Source: JAJZVS01 sp963708095 (GTDB lineage Bacteria; Pseudomonadota; Alphaproteobacteria; Acetobacterales; Acetobacteraceae). From it: 64,000 nucleotides of DNA. The first letter of the stretch is position 1; each line of letters begins with the position of its first letter. Location: the NCBI GenBank assembly GCA_963708095.1, contig OY970182.1:4464001-4528000 (forward strand). Direction: 5' to 3'. The notes beneath the pieces are model-generated. The model was not told where the DNA came from. It saw only the letters and a program-made list of their open reading frames with translations, and searched no databases. Positions 1 to 9,402 of this stretch are shown here, piece after piece. The position numbers were made by a program, and so were the translations under genes.

Positions 1-1
1 C

Positions 2-1117
2 GGGACCAAACGCGCAATGCTGCGCCCGGTGCAGGCTGCGCGCGGACTCTCCACGGCCAGCCTTCGCGGCATCACGCTGTATGCGCCGAAGGAGCTCGTA
101 CTGCGCGCCCGCGCCGGGACGCCGCTGCCGGAGATCGAGGCCGCGCTTGCCGCCGAGGGCCAGCACCTGATCGCCGAGCCACCCGATCCCGCCGTCCTGT
201 TCGGCGCCGCCACGCCCGCCACCCCCATGCCGGCCACATTGGGCGGCATCGTGGCGGCCAATCTCTCCGGCCCGCGGCGGGTCGCCTGGGGGGCGATGCG
301 CGACCACGTGCTCGGCCTCCGCGCCGTGAACGGGTCGGGCGAGATCCTGCGGTGCGGTGGGCGGGTATTGAAGAACGTCACCGGCCTCGATCTCTGCAAG
401 CTGCTCACCGGCAGCCATGGGACCCTGGCGGTGATCACCGAGATCACCCTGAAAGTGCTGCCGGCGCCGGAGGCGGTGGGCACCGTCGCCCTGCCGGGCC
501 TGGACGCGGCGCACGGGGTGGCGGCGCTGGCGGCGGCGCTCGGCTCCCCTTACGGCGTCTCAGCCGCCGCCTATCTTCCCGCCGAGGCCGCCGTTCGCGT
601 CGGCTTCCCGCACGCCGTCGCGCTGGCGCGGATCGAGGAATTCGTGCCCTCCGTCGCCTACCGCACCGACCGGTTGCGCACCGACCTCGCTTCGTTCGGC
701 GCCGCCGAGATCCTGGACCATGCTGCCTCCCGTCCCCTGTGGCGGGCGGTGCGCGACGCGGTGCCGCTGCCGGCCGGGGCGGCGGACGCTGTCTGGCGGA
801 TCTCGGTGCGCCCCTCGGCCGGGCCTGCCGTGCTGGACGGGCTTGCGCCGGCGGGGCTGCGCGGGTTCCTGGACTGGGGCGGCGGCCTCGTCTGGCTCGC
901 CGGACCGGCCACCGCGGCGGCGCACGACGCGGTCTGCGCGGTGGCGACTGCGCAGGGCGGTACCTGGACACTGTTCCGCAGCCCCGAGCCGCTGGCCGCT
1001 GCGGTCGCGGTGATCCCGCCGGAGGCGCCGGCGCTCGCAGCCATTGCGCGGCGGGTGAAGGCCGCGTTCGATCCGCGCGGCATCCTCAATCCCGGCCGGC
1101 TCTATCAGGGACTGTGA
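2..1117 (+). CDS. glcE: Glycolate oxidase FAD-binding subunit GlcE (5' end cut by window)
   Basis: FAD-binding subunit of the membrane-associated glycolate oxidase, which oxidises glycolate to glyoxylate together with GlcD and GlcF. The open frame runs in from the window edge with a GGTKR-like piece of the FAD-binding PP-loop before the first internal Met at 17, so the true start lies upstream. Visible are the FAD_binding_4 region (the LGGIVAANLSGPRR stretch and GRVLKNVTGLDLCKLLTGS), and the C-terminal RVKAAFDPRGILNPGRLY signature common to GlcD/GlcE. glcF follows on the same strand after one small gene, which supports the assignment. The glcD gene is presumably just outside the window. Confidence 0.93.
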   Translation, partial: GTKRAMLRPVQAARGLSTASLRGITLYAPKELVLRARAGTPLPEIEAALAAEGQHLIAEPPDPAVLFGAATPATPMPATLGGIVAANLSGPRRVAWGAMRDHVLGLRAVNGSGEILRCGGRVLKNVTGLDLCKLLTGSHGTLAVITEITLKVLPAPEAVGTVALPGLDAAHGVAALAAALGSPYGVSAAAYLPAEAAVRVGFPHAVALARIEEFVPSVAYRTDRLRTDLASFGAAEILDHAASRPLWRAVRDAVPLPAGAADAVWRISVRPSAGPAVLDGLAPAGLRGFLDWGGGLVWLAGPATAAAHDAVCAVATAQGGTWTLFRSPEPLAAAVAVIPPEAPALAAIARRVKAAFDPRGILNPGRLYQGL

Positions 1118-1122
1118 GCGGC

Positions 1123-1386
1123 ATGTCCCGCATCCCCACCTACTTCGTCGTGCCGCCGCTGTTGGCGGCCTTTGTGGTGCTGACCTACCTGCAGTGGCGC
1201 AGCAACGCGGAGAACTATCTGCTCAATATCCGCTTCCTGATGGCGTCCGGGGCGATCCTGCTGATGTTCGCACAGATCGTACTGGGCGGCTTCTTCCCGA
1301 TCGTATCGTTCGCCTGTTTCCCGCTGGCGGTGATATGGCTCGTCGTCGCGCTGCTGCTGCTGCGCTGGTACGTGACCGGCACCTGA
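1123..1386 (+). CDS. Small membrane protein between glcE and glcF
   Basis: An 87-residue hydrophobic protein starting 5 bases after the glcE stop, so almost certainly co-translated with the glycolate oxidase genes. Three hydrophobic stretches are visible (about residues 6-22, 36-56 and 59-82), the last ending in a charged RWYVTGT tail, which suggests two or three membrane helices. I do not recognise the family. Its position inside the oxidase operon suggests a role in anchoring or assembling the GlcDEF complex at the inner membrane, but that is inference from position only. The ATG at 1123 is chosen because the hydrophobic protein begins there; upstream in the same frame is antisense-like, low-complexity translation. 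Confidence 0.8.
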   Translation: MSRIPTYFVVPPLLAAFVVLTYLQWRSNAENYLLNIRFLMASGAILLMFAQIVLGGFFPIVSFACFPLAVIWLVVALLLLRWYVTGT

Positions 1387-1401
1387 CCTTGGGCTGACCC
1401 G

Positions 1402-2712
1402 ATGCAGACGAATTTCACCGCTGAACAATTGCGCGACCCCGATGTCGCCGCCTCCAACCAGGTGCTGCGCACCTGCGTGCACTGCGGGTTCTGCACCGCG
1501 ACCTGCCCGACCTTCCTGCTGCTCGGCGACGAGCTCGACAGCCCGCGCGGGCGTATCTACCTGATGAAGGAGATGCTCGAATCCGGCGGCCCGGCGACCG
1601 AGAACGTGGTGCGCCACATCGACCGCTGCCTGTCGTGCCTGTCCTGCATGACCACCTGCCCGTCCGGCGTGCACTACATGCACCTGGTCGACCACGCGCG
1701 GACGCATATCGAACGCACCTATCGCCGCAAGTGGCACGATCGCCTGTTGCGCGCCGTGTTGGCTGCGGTGCTGCCGCATCCGCGCCGATTCCGCGCCGCA
1801 CTGGCGGCGGCGGGCGCCGGACGGGCGTTCGCCGGATTGCTGCCGGCGGCGCACCCGCTTGGGCGCCGGCTGCGGGCGATGCTGGCGTTGGCGCCGGCGC
1901 GGCTGCCCGCCGGCGGCGGCATCGCGCCCGGCGTCCATGCGGCCGAGGGCACGCGCAAGGGGCGGGTCGCGCTGCTTGCCGGCTGCGCGCAACAGGTGCT
2001 GGCGCCGGAAATCAACGCCGCCACCATCCGCCTGCTCACCCGCATGGGGGTGGAGGTCGTGGTTGCACAAGGCGCCGGCTGCTGCGGCGCGCTCACCCAC
2101 CACATGGGAAAGCACGACCCGGCGATGGCGAGCGCGCAAGCCAACATCGAAGCCTGGGGGCGGGAGATCGACGGCGCCGGGTTGGATGCGATCGTCATCA
2201 ATGCCTCGGGTTGCGGCACCACGGTGAAAGACTACGGGTTCATGTTCCGCACCGCAGCCGAACCGTTGCGCGCGCGCGCGGCGCAGGTGGCGGGGCTGGC
2301 GGTCGACATCAGCGAGTTCCTCACCCGTATAGGCTACGCACCGACCCGCCCGGCGCCCGGTCTGACGGTGGCCTATCATTCCGCGTGCAGCCTGCAGCAC
2401 GGCCAGCAGATCACCATCGAACCGAAGGCGCTGCTGGCGGCGGCCGGCTTCGTCGTGGTGGAACCGGCTAATCCGCACCTGTGTTGCGGCTCGGCTGGGA
2501 CCTACAATCTGTTGCAGCCGGAGATCGCGACCCGGCTGCGCGACTGCAAACTGGACAGCCTGCGCGCGACGCAGCCCGACCTGGTCGCTGCCGGCAATAT
2601 CGGCTGCATCACGCAGCTTGCCGGCGGTGGGCTGCCGGTCGTGCACACGGTCGAACTACTGGACTGGATGGCAGGCGGGCCCCGCCCGGCCGGGCTGCCC
2701 ATCGCGGGCTGA
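1402..2712 (+). CDS. glcF: Glycolate oxidase iron-sulfur subunit GlcF
   Basis: 436-residue iron-sulfur subunit that passes electrons from the flavin subunits of glycolate oxidase to the membrane quinone pool. Two ferredoxin-type 4Fe-4S motifs are visible near the N-terminus (CVHCGFCTATCP and CLSCLSCMTTCP). Two CCG domains, typical of GlcF and heterodisulfide-reductase-like proteins, are visible as GAGCCGALTHH and NPHLCCGSAGTYN. Length matches the family (about 400-440). It starts 15 bases after the small membrane gene and ends the operon; transcription then meets the convergent MFS gene across a strong hairpin at 2744-2777. Confidence 0.96.
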   Translation: MQTNFTAEQLRDPDVAASNQVLRTCVHCGFCTATCPTFLLLGDELDSPRGRIYLMKEMLESGGPATENVVRHIDRCLSCLSCMTTCPSGVHYMHLVDHARTHIERTYRRKWHDRLLRAVLAAVLPHPRRFRAALAAAGAGRAFAGLLPAAHPLGRRLRAMLALAPARLPAGGGIAPGVHAAEGTRKGRVALLAGCAQQVLAPEINAATIRLLTRMGVEVVVAQGAGCCGALTHHMGKHDPAMASAQANIEAWGREIDGAGLDAIVINASGCGTTVKDYGFMFRTAAEPLRARAAQVAGLAVDISEFLTRIGYAPTRPAPGLTVAYHSACSLQHGQQITIEPKALLAAAGFVVVEPANPHLCCGSAGTYNLLQPEIATRLRDCKLDSLRATQPDLVAAGNIGCITQLAGGGLPVVHTVELLDWMAGGPRPAGLPIAG

Positions 2713-2743
2713 TACCGATCGGCGGAAGAGCAGACCCTTGCAG

Positions 2744-2777
2744 GCAAGGCGAGGGGGGCAGCGCCCCCTGGCCTTGC
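2744..2777. terminator. Hairpin between convergent glcF and MFS gene (short palindromic-repeat form)
   Basis: Inverted repeat with outer arms GCAAGGC / GCCTTGC and a GC-rich inner stem around GGGGGGCAGCGCCCCCT. It fills the 67-base gap between the convergent genes ending at 2712 (+) and 2780 (-), so it is well placed as a bidirectional terminator. The sequence is a short relative of the long palindromes at 19875-20176 and 32064-32357, which carry the same GCAAGGCCAGGGG-type arms. Confidence 0.6.
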
Positions 2778-2779
2778 TT

Positions 2780-4180
2780 TCAGTGGTTGATCTGCTCGAG
2801 CGCCAGCTGGCGCGTCGACGGACCGAGGGTTGCGACCGACAGCATCAGCACGATCATGGCAGCGCCGATGAACAGGGCGACGGCGGGGACGCCGCCGATA
2901 TGCAGCAGGTAGCCGATGGCGAGGCCGGCGAAGGCGCCTGACAGCCGGCTCCAGGAATAGGCGAACCCCACTGCGCGGGCGCGGATGCGGGTCGGGTACA
3001 GCTCGGCCTGGTAGTTGTGGAACGCGTAGCCCATTGTGTTGGCCGACAGCGAGAACAGCACGGCCACTGCGATCAGGGCTGCCGGCGCGTTCAGCCGCGC
3101 GAAGATCGTCATGAACACCAGCATCAGGAACGCGCCGCCCACGATCTGCCATTTGCGTTCGATGCGGTCGGCGAAGAAAGTTGCGAGCAGCGGCCCGAAC
3201 GGGTTGGCGATGGCGATGATGAAGGCGTATTCCAGGCTTTGCGTTACGTGTACGCCGCGGCCGATCAGCAGGGTCGGCACCCAGGCGGCGAAACCGTAGA
3301 ATCCGATCGTCTGCGTGATGTTCAGCAGGATCAGCATGATCGTGCGAGCGCGGTAGAACGGATCGAAGACCTCGAACAGCGATCCTTCGCCGGGTGCCTC
3401 GTCGCCGGCCGGCAGCGGCGGCGGCAGGGGGCGGCCGGTCTCGCTCGCGACCCGGGCTTCGATATCCGCAACGATCCGATCCGCTTCCGCCAGCCGTCCG
3501 TGGCGGGCGAGCCAGCGCGGGCTTTCGGGAATGCCGAGCAGCAGGAACCACACCACGATCGCGCCCACCGAGCCGGCCAGCACCACCCAGCGCCAGCCGT
3601 CGAGGCCGAGCGGGGCGAGTGGCACCAGCAGCCACGCCAGCACCGCGATGATCGGCACGGCGCAGAAGGTGATGGTCTGGTTCCAGGAGAACGCGCGCCC
3701 GCGCTCGCGCGCCGGGATCAGTTCGGCGATGAAGACGTCGATCGTCACGGTCTGCACGCCGAGCCCCATGCCGGCGATGAAGCGCCACAGATTGACCCCG
3801 AATCCGGTCGTCTCGAACGCCATGATCGCGGTGCAGATCACGTACCAGATCAGCGACCAGGTGAAGATCACCCGCCGGCCGAGCCGGTCCGCTACCTGGG
3901 CGAACAGCAGCACGCCCACCCACAGGCCGGAAAACGTCGCGAACACGAAGGTGCCGAAGCCCGCCACCGAGATGACTTTCAGCGACGCCAGTGGACCGAG
4001 CGAGGCCGCGGTGAACAGTCCCGACTTCACCATCCCCGGCGCGACGTAGCCGGTGAAGAACAGGTCGTAGAACTCGAAGAACCCACCGAGCGACAGCAGG
4101 ACCACCATGGTCCAGACGGTGCGCGAGGACGGCAGTCGATCGAGCCGGGCCGCGATCTCGGCAGCGGTCGGTGGCGGCAT
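2780..4180 (-). CDS. MFS transporter, sugar/organic-acid porter type
   Basis: 466-residue major facilitator with about 12 hydrophobic segments. The N-terminal FFEFYDLFFTGYVAPG stretch, the DRLGRR loop after helix 2-3, the ESPRWLARHGR loop after helix 6 and PTRIRARAVGF in the second half are typical of the sugar-porter/metabolite-H+ symporter branch. It is the last gene of the minus-strand tricarboxylate operon, 22 bases after the aconitase stop, so a tri- or dicarboxylate substrate is likely. It is closely similar across its length to the MFS protein at 26984-28360 and less so to that at 9399-10781, implying a local paralogue set. Confidence 0.9.
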   Translation of the reverse strand: MPPPTAAEIAARLDRLPSSRTVWTMVVLLSLGGFFEFYDLFFTGYVAPGMVKSGLFTAASLGPLASLKVISVAGFGTFVFATFSGLWVGVLLFAQVADRLGRRVIFTWSLIWYVICTAIMAFETTGFGVNLWRFIAGMGLGVQTVTIDVFIAELIPARERGRAFSWNQTITFCAVPIIAVLAWLLVPLAPLGLDGWRWVVLAGSVGAIVVWFLLLGIPESPRWLARHGRLAEADRIVADIEARVASETGRPLPPPLPAGDEAPGEGSLFEVFDPFYRARTIMLILLNITQTIGFYGFAAWVPTLLIGRGVHVTQSLEYAFIIAIANPFGPLLATFFADRIERKWQIVGGAFLMLVFMTIFARLNAPAALIAVAVLFSLSANTMGYAFHNYQAELYPTRIRARAVGFAYSWSRLSGAFAGLAIGYLLHIGGVPAVALFIGAAMIVLMLSVATLGPSTRQLALEQINH

Positions 4181-4202
4181 GGGCGTTTCCTCGTGTGGTT
4201 GT

Positions 4203-6905
4203 TCAGGATGCCACGGCCGGCGCGGCCGCGGCGGCGGTCATTTCGTGGAGAACATAGGGCAAAATGCCGCCCTGGCGCACCCACTCGGCTTCGCGCCGCG
4301 TATCGATCCGGCAGAGCAGCTCGGTGTCGCGCGTGCTGCCGTCCGGGCGGGTGAAGCGGGCGTGGACGCGCATGCCTGGCGCGAGGCCGGAAGCGAACCC
4401 CAGCAGGTCGATCGCCTCGCTGCCGTCAAGGGCGAGCGTGTGCCGGGTCTCGCCGGCGGCGAACTGCAGCGGCACGACGCCCATCCCGACCAGATTGGAA
4501 CGGTGGATACGTTCGAAACTCTCGGCCAGAACGGCGCGGATGCCGAGCAGCGCCGTGCCCTTGGCGGCCCAGTCGCGCGAGGAGCCGCAGCCGTAGTTCG
4601 CCCCGGCGATCACCACCAGCGGCACGCCATTGGCGCGGTAGCGTTCTGCCGCGGCGAAAACCGTGGTCGTTTCCCCATCGGGCATGTGGCGGGTCATCCC
4701 GCCTTCCATGCCCGGTGCCATCTCGTTGCGTAGGCGGATATTGGCGAACGTGCCGCGCACCATCACCTCGTGGTTGGCGCGCCGCGCGACGTAGGTGCTG
4801 AACCCGGCAGGCGTGACGCCGTGGGATTGCAGATAGGCGCCGGCGGGTGAGGTGGGCGGGATCGCGCCGCCCGGGGAGATGTGGTCGGTGGTGATGTCGT
4901 CGCCCAGCAGCAGCAACGCGCGCGCGCCGCGGATGTCGCCGAACGACGCGCCGGCCGCATCAAGGAACGGCGGACGCTTGATGTAGAGGCTGGCAGGGTC
5001 CCAAGCGAACACAGGTCCGGCGGCATGCGCGAGACCGGTCCAGCCGGGCCCGCCGTCGGTGAGCGCACCGTAGCTCTGGCGGAACATCGCCGGTGACTGG
5101 ACGGCGCGCAGCACGGCGTCGATCTCCGCATCCTGTGGCCAGATGTCCCGCAGCAGGACCGGCGCCCCGTCGCGATCGACCCCGAGCGGGTCCTGCGCCA
5201 GGCCGTGCAGTGCCGAGCCCGCGATCGCATAGGCCACCACCAGCGGTGGCGAGCCGAGATAGGTGCCGCGGATCAGCGGATGCAGCCGCCCTTCGAAATT
5301 GCGGTTGCTCGACAGCATGCCGAGCACGACGAGACCGCCCTGTTCGACCTGCGCTGCGATCGGTTCGGGCAGCGGCCCGCTGCCGCCGCCGCAGCTCATG
5401 CAGCCGTAGCCGGCGAGATAGAAGCCGATCGCCTCCAGCCCCGCCGTCAGCCCGGCTGCGTCCAGCAGCGCCGTGACGACGCGCGAGCCGGGCGAGAACG
5501 AGGTCTTCACCCAGGGCTTCGCGCTGAGCCCGCGCGCCGCCGCGTTACGCGCAAGCAGCCCGGCGGCGATGATCTGGAACGGATTCGACGTGTTGGTGCA
5601 GGAGGCGATCGAGGCGATCACGATGTCCCCGTGCCGCAACGCCCGCGTCGTGTCGGCCACCGGCGGGGCCGGCGCCGCGCCCACCCGATCGGCGAAGCCA
5701 CGGCGGAAGCTCGCCGGCACATCGGGGAGCGGCACGAGGTGCTCCGGGCGGGTCGGTCCGGCGAGCGACGGCTGCACCGTCCCGAGGTCGAAGTCCACGA
5801 CCTGCGCGAAGCCCGGCACCGCGCCGTCCTTCTCCCGCCACAGGCGCTGGGCGCGGGCATAGGCTTCGACCAGCGCCACCTGGGAATCGGACCGGCCGGT
5901 CCCGGCAAGGTAGCGCACCGTTTCGTGGTCGACCGGAAAGAACCCCATGGTGGCACCGTATTCGGCCGCCATGTTGGCGATGGTGGCACGGTCCGGCAAT
6001 GACAGTTCATCCAGCCCGGGGCCGAAGAATTCCACCACCGCGCCGAGCACGCCGGCGGCGCGCAGCACCCGCGTCAGGGACAGCACGATGTCGGTGCACA
6101 TCACGCCGGTCCGCCGCGTCCCGCTCACGCGGCATCCGACGACACGCGGGACCAGCAGCGCCACCGGCTGGCCGACCAGCGCGCTGGCGGCCTCGATCCC
6201 GCCCACGCCCCAGCCGAACACGCCGAGCGCGTTCACCATCGGCGTGTGGCTGTCCATGCCCACGAGGCTGTCGGGGAAGGCGAGCAGGGTGTCGCCGTGC
6301 CGGATCGTCGTCACCACGGACGCGAGGTATTCGATGTTGATCTGGTGCACGATGCCGTTGGCGGGCGGGATCACGCGCAGATTGTCGTACTGCTCCATCG
6401 CCCAGCGCACCACGGCGTAGCGCTCGCCGTTGCGCTCCATCTCGCGCGCGAGGTTGCGTGTGAAGGCGTCCGGCGTGCCGGCGAAATCGGTGCGCACGGA
6501 ATGATCGATCACCAGATCGACCGGGATGCGCGGATTGACCCGCCGCGGGTCGAGCCCGCGTGCCGCGACCGCGTCGCGCAAAGCGGCGAAGTCGATCAGC
6601 AGCGGGATGCCCGACGAATCGGGCATCAGCACGCGGGCAGGGTGGAATGCAACCTCGCCGCCTTCCCGGTCCGGTGCGTCCCAGCGCGCCAGCGCCGCGA
6701 CATCCGCCTGGCTCACCGTGCCGTCGCCCGTGTGGCGCAGCAGGTTTTCGAGCAGGACCCGCAGCGAGAACGGCAGCCGGTCGAGATCGGCGCCGAGCAG
6801 GTCCGCCAGCGCCGGCAGGCTGTAATAGGCGTAGCGTGCTGAGCCGACCGCCAGCGTGCGCAGGGTGCCCAGCTCGTCGCGCAGCGGCGTCGCGGCGCCG
6901 CTCAT
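4203..6905 (-). CDS. acnA: Aconitate hydratase, AcnA/IRP type
   Basis: 900-residue aconitase interconverting citrate or cis-aconitate and isocitrate. The three cluster-ligand cysteines are at C436 (SCTNTSNP), C502 and C505 (YGCMSCGGGSG), almost the numbering of E. coli AcnA; the usual TTCIGNSG context is here MSCGGGSG, a modest departure. The MDSHTPMVN and GANYGCGSSRDWAAKG signatures are present. I chose the start MSGAAT because its ATG overlaps the stop of the lyase gene by 4 bases (ATGA at 6902-6905); the frame stays open further upstream but that is antisense translation of the lyase. Sitting inside a TcuA/PrpD/PrpB-like operon, it may serve tricarballylate or methylcitrate-type breakdown rather than be the housekeeping enzyme; Fe-S methylcitrate dehydratase AcnD is the main alternative. 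Confidence 0.92.
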   Translation of the reverse strand: MSGAATPLRDELGTLRTLAVGSARYAYYSLPALADLLGADLDRLPFSLRVLLENLLRHTGDGTVSQADVAALARWDAPDREGGEVAFHPARVLMPDSSGIPLLIDFAALRDAVAARGLDPRRVNPRIPVDLVIDHSVRTDFAGTPDAFTRNLAREMERNGERYAVVRWAMEQYDNLRVIPPANGIVHQINIEYLASVVTTIRHGDTLLAFPDSLVGMDSHTPMVNALGVFGWGVGGIEAASALVGQPVALLVPRVVGCRVSGTRRTGVMCTDIVLSLTRVLRAAGVLGAVVEFFGPGLDELSLPDRATIANMAAEYGATMGFFPVDHETVRYLAGTGRSDSQVALVEAYARAQRLWREKDGAVPGFAQVVDFDLGTVQPSLAGPTRPEHLVPLPDVPASFRRGFADRVGAAPAPPVADTTRALRHGDIVIASIASCTNTSNPFQIIAAGLLARNAAARGLSAKPWVKTSFSPGSRVVTALLDAAGLTAGLEAIGFYLAGYGCMSCGGGSGPLPEPIAAQVEQGGLVVLGMLSSNRNFEGRLHPLIRGTYLGSPPLVVAYAIAGSALHGLAQDPLGVDRDGAPVLLRDIWPQDAEIDAVLRAVQSPAMFRQSYGALTDGGPGWTGLAHAAGPVFAWDPASLYIKRPPFLDAAGASFGDIRGARALLLLGDDITTDHISPGGAIPPTSPAGAYLQSHGVTPAGFSTYVARRANHEVMVRGTFANIRLRNEMAPGMEGGMTRHMPDGETTTVFAAAERYRANGVPLVVIAGANYGCGSSRDWAAKGTALLGIRAVLAESFERIHRSNLVGMGVVPLQFAAGETRHTLALDGSEAIDLLGFASGLAPGMRVHARFTRPDGSTRDTELLCRIDTRREAEWVRQGGILPYVLHEMTAAAAAPAVAS

Positions 6906-7837
6906 GCCGTGCGCTCCGTCCGGAACCGCTGCTCGATCTCCTGCACCTGCGGCAGGCCCATCAGGGTGTTCAGCTCGTCGAAGGACACCAGTAGGTCGGG
7001 CCGGTCGATCACCCGCCCCTCGGCGAGCGACTGGTCGAGCACGGCGAGCGCATTCTTCATGCCCTGGAGCGCCGCCGCGCTCAGCAGCCGCGGATAGGAC
7101 ACGACCTTCACCCCGAGGTCTTCGAGCTGGCGCGCCGACAGCAGCGGCGTGGTCGGCCGCTGGCGGATGCCGAATCCCATGTTGACCGCGAGCGGCCTGG
7201 CGACGTTGCGCGCGACGGTGCCGATGTCCTCGGCCGACAGCAGCGCATCGGCGAACAGCATGTCGGCGCCGGCCTCCGCGTAAAGATTGAGCCGGCGGAT
7301 CGCCTCCGCCAGCCCGTGCACGGCGGTCGCATCGGTGCGCGCCTTGATGACGAAATCCGGATCGCGGCGGGCTTCGGCGGCGGCGCGGATCTTCTCCACG
7401 CCTTCCTCGGCCGAAATGACCTGCTTGCCCGGCATGTGGCCGCAGCGCTTGGGCCACACCTGGTCCTCGATCATCAGGCAGGCGAGGCCGGCGCGTTCGA
7501 ACCCGCGCACGGTGAAATAGACGTTCATGGCGTTGCCGTAGCCGGTGTCGCCGTCGGCCGAGAGCGGCAGGGACGTGCAGGCGGCGAGCGCGGCCGAGGC
7601 GGTGACGTTCTCCGCGTAGCCCATGATCCCGACATCGGCCCAGCCGAGCGTCGCTTCGCTCAGCCCGGCGCCTGAAATCCCGGCGGTGCGGAATCCCATC
7701 TGCTCCACCAGCCGTACGCTGAACCCGTCGAACACGCCGGGAGTGACGAGGATGCCGGGCGCGGCGAGCAGGTCGCGCAGGCGGCGTCCCGGCGATGCAG
7801 CGGTGGGCGATGCAGCGGTGGTGGTGTGCGGCGTCAT
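6902..7837 (-). CDS. Isocitrate lyase/PEP mutase family lyase, PrpB-like
   Basis: 311-residue TIM-barrel lyase of the isocitrate lyase/PEP mutase superfamily. Visible are the metal-site GDTGYGNAMNV stretch, the EDQ loop, and a KRCGHMPGKQ catalytic loop that matches the KRCGH form of 2-methylisocitrate lyases. The expected chemistry is retro-Claisen cleavage of (methyl)isocitrate to succinate and glyoxylate or pyruvate; oxaloacetate decarboxylases of the same family are the alternative. It overlaps the aconitase by 4 bases, so the product of aconitase is a natural substrate. The N-terminus has a Thr/Ala/Ser-rich lead (two TAASP-like repeats). Confidence 0.88.
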   Translation of the reverse strand: MTPHTTTAASPTAASPGRRLRDLLAAPGILVTPGVFDGFSVRLVEQMGFRTAGISGAGLSEATLGWADVGIMGYAENVTASAALAACTSLPLSADGDTGYGNAMNVYFTVRGFERAGLACLMIEDQVWPKRCGHMPGKQVISAEEGVEKIRAAAEARRDPDFVIKARTDATAVHGLAEAIRRLNLYAEAGADMLFADALLSAEDIGTVARNVARPLAVNMGFGIRQRPTTPLLSARQLEDLGVKVVSYPRLLSAAALQGMKNALAVLDQSLAEGRVIDRPDLLVSFDELNTLMGLPQVQEIEQRFRTERTA

Positions 7838-7863
7838 GCCGAGGTCTCCCTTGTCGATGTCAT

Positions 7864-7905
7864 CATGCCGGCGCCTTCATGCTGGTGCCTTCATGCCGGT
7901 GCCCG
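7864..7905. repeat. Three tandem 14-bp units at the tcuA 3' end
   Basis: Three imperfect units of the form CATGCYGGYGCCTT follow one another (7864, 7878, 7892). The last one contains the tcuA stop codon at 7891-7893. The array covers most of the gap to the lyase gene start at 7837. It probably arose by slippage and shifts the tcuA stop region; no regulatory role is evident. Confidence 0.6.
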
Positions 7906-9402
7906 ACCCTGCCCCGCGCAGTGCGCCGCGCCGGCGCCGGCCAGGCGGCCGAACACCACGCCCGCCACCAGCCCCGTGCCGCTGCCGTAATTCTGGTAGT
8001 AGAGCCCGCCTACGATCTCCCCCGCCGCATACAGGCCCGGGATCGGCGTCCCGCCGATGTCCAGCACCTCGGCCGCGGTCGAGACCCGCAGCCCGCCGAA
8101 GGTGAACGTTACCCCGCAGGTCACGCCGTAGGCGTCGAACGGCGGCGTATCGAGCGGCCGTGCCCAGTTCGTCTTGTCGATCGCCAGCCCCTGCGTGCGC
8201 AGCCCGTCGTGGACGTTGGGGTTGAACTTCACGTCCGGCCGCGGCGCCGCGTTGTAGGCGGCGACCGTGCGCAGGAATCCGGCGGGATCGACGCCGGTGA
8301 GCTTCGGCGCCAGCTCCTCGAACGTGGCGGCCAATTCCTTGGTGATGCGGCGGATGCGGTATTCCTCCCGGAGCAGCGGCGTCGCTTTCTGGTCGAACAC
8401 CTGCCAGGCGAACAACCCCGGCTGGCGCATCACCTCCCAGCCGTATTTCGCATAGGTGTAGCTGTGGAAATCGAGCCCTTCGTCGAGGAAGCGCTCGCCG
8501 CGGGCATTGACCAGGATGCCGAACGGATAGTTGTGCTTCTGGAACCGGTCGCCCACCGTCAGGTCGCCGTAGGGCGGCGCATTCATGTCCCATTGCACGG
8601 CATGCGCACCCGACCAGTGGCCGGCCGGCGCGGCGCCGGCGTCCATCGCCATGCGGTGGCCCCAGCCCATGTTGAAGCGCGTGCCGCGCACTTTCGCCAG
8701 ATCGGCGTTGGGACCCAGGTAGCGCGCACGCATCTCCGGGTTTGATTCGAACCCGCCGCAGGCCAGCACCACCGCGCCGGCGCGGATCTCGCACGGCTGG
8801 CGGCGATGCAGAGCGCGCACGCCGCCGATGCCCCGCGCGCCGTGCAGCAGCCCCACCGCCATGGTTTCGTACAGCACCGGGATGCCGGCGCGTTCCAGCG
8901 CCGCATGTAGGGTCGCGGTCAGATGCGCCCCGCCCCCGAGGATATGGCACGCGAGCCCGCCCCAGAAGGTGAACTTGCCGTCGACTTTGAACGCCTGCCG
9001 CCCGAGCGCCGGCTGGAACCGCACGCCGTGGCGGCGCAGCCACAGCGCCGCGTCGTAGCTGCCCGCGATCAGCACCTCGGTAAGCTCGGGGTCGCAGCGG
9101 TACTCCGTCAACCGTCCCATGTCGTCGAAATACTGTTCGCGCGTGTAGGTGCCGAAATCGATGCTGGCGAGGTCGAGTTCGGCGATGTCGGGTGCCAGGC
9201 GCAGCAGGTCCGCGACGCCGTGATGGACGAAGCGGAACGCTCCGCCGGTGAACGCGGAATTGCCGGCCCGGGCGTCCTGCGGCGCCACCTCCAGCAACGC
9301 CACGCGCGCGCCGGCGTCGTGCGCGGCGAGCGCGGCGTTCGCCGCCGCGTTGCCGGCACCGATCACCAGCACGTCGATGCCGGAAATATCCGCGGGCGTC
9401 AT
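7891..9402 (-). CDS. tcuA: FAD-dependent tricarballylate dehydrogenase TcuA-like
   Basis: 503-residue flavoprotein of the fumarate reductase/succinate dehydrogenase flavoprotein family. The N-terminal Rossmann motif DVLVIGAGNAAANAALAA is followed by LLEVAP, and the C-terminal GLYAAGEIVGGLYYQNYGSGTG motif closes the FAD site, as in TcuA. TcuA oxidises tricarballylate to cis-aconitate; in Salmonella the reduced flavin is reoxidised through TcuB. No tcuB is visible here, so the electron acceptor is unknown. It overlaps the upstream MFS gene by 4 bases (9399-9402), a carrier-plus-dehydrogenase pair like tcuC/tcuA. Other 2-ene-forming dehydrogenases of carboxylates are possible. Confidence 0.85.
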   Translation of the reverse strand: MTPADISGIDVLVIGAGNAAANAALAAHDAGARVALLEVAPQDARAGNSAFTGGAFRFVHHGVADLLRLAPDIAELDLASIDFGTYTREQYFDDMGRLTEYRCDPELTEVLIAGSYDAALWLRRHGVRFQPALGRQAFKVDGKFTFWGGLACHILGGGAHLTATLHAALERAGIPVLYETMAVGLLHGARGIGGVRALHRRQPCEIRAGAVVLACGGFESNPEMRARYLGPNADLAKVRGTRFNMGWGHRMAMDAGAAPAGHWSGAHAVQWDMNAPPYGDLTVGDRFQKHNYPFGILVNARGERFLDEGLDFHSYTYAKYGWEVMRQPGLFAWQVFDQKATPLLREEYRIRRITKELAATFEELAPKLTGVDPAGFLRTVAAYNAAPRPDVKFNPNVHDGLRTQGLAIDKTNWARPLDTPPFDAYGVTCGVTFTFGGLRVSTAAEVLDIGGTPIPGLYAAGEIVGGLYYQNYGSGTGLVAGVVFGRLAGAGAAHCAGQGRAPA

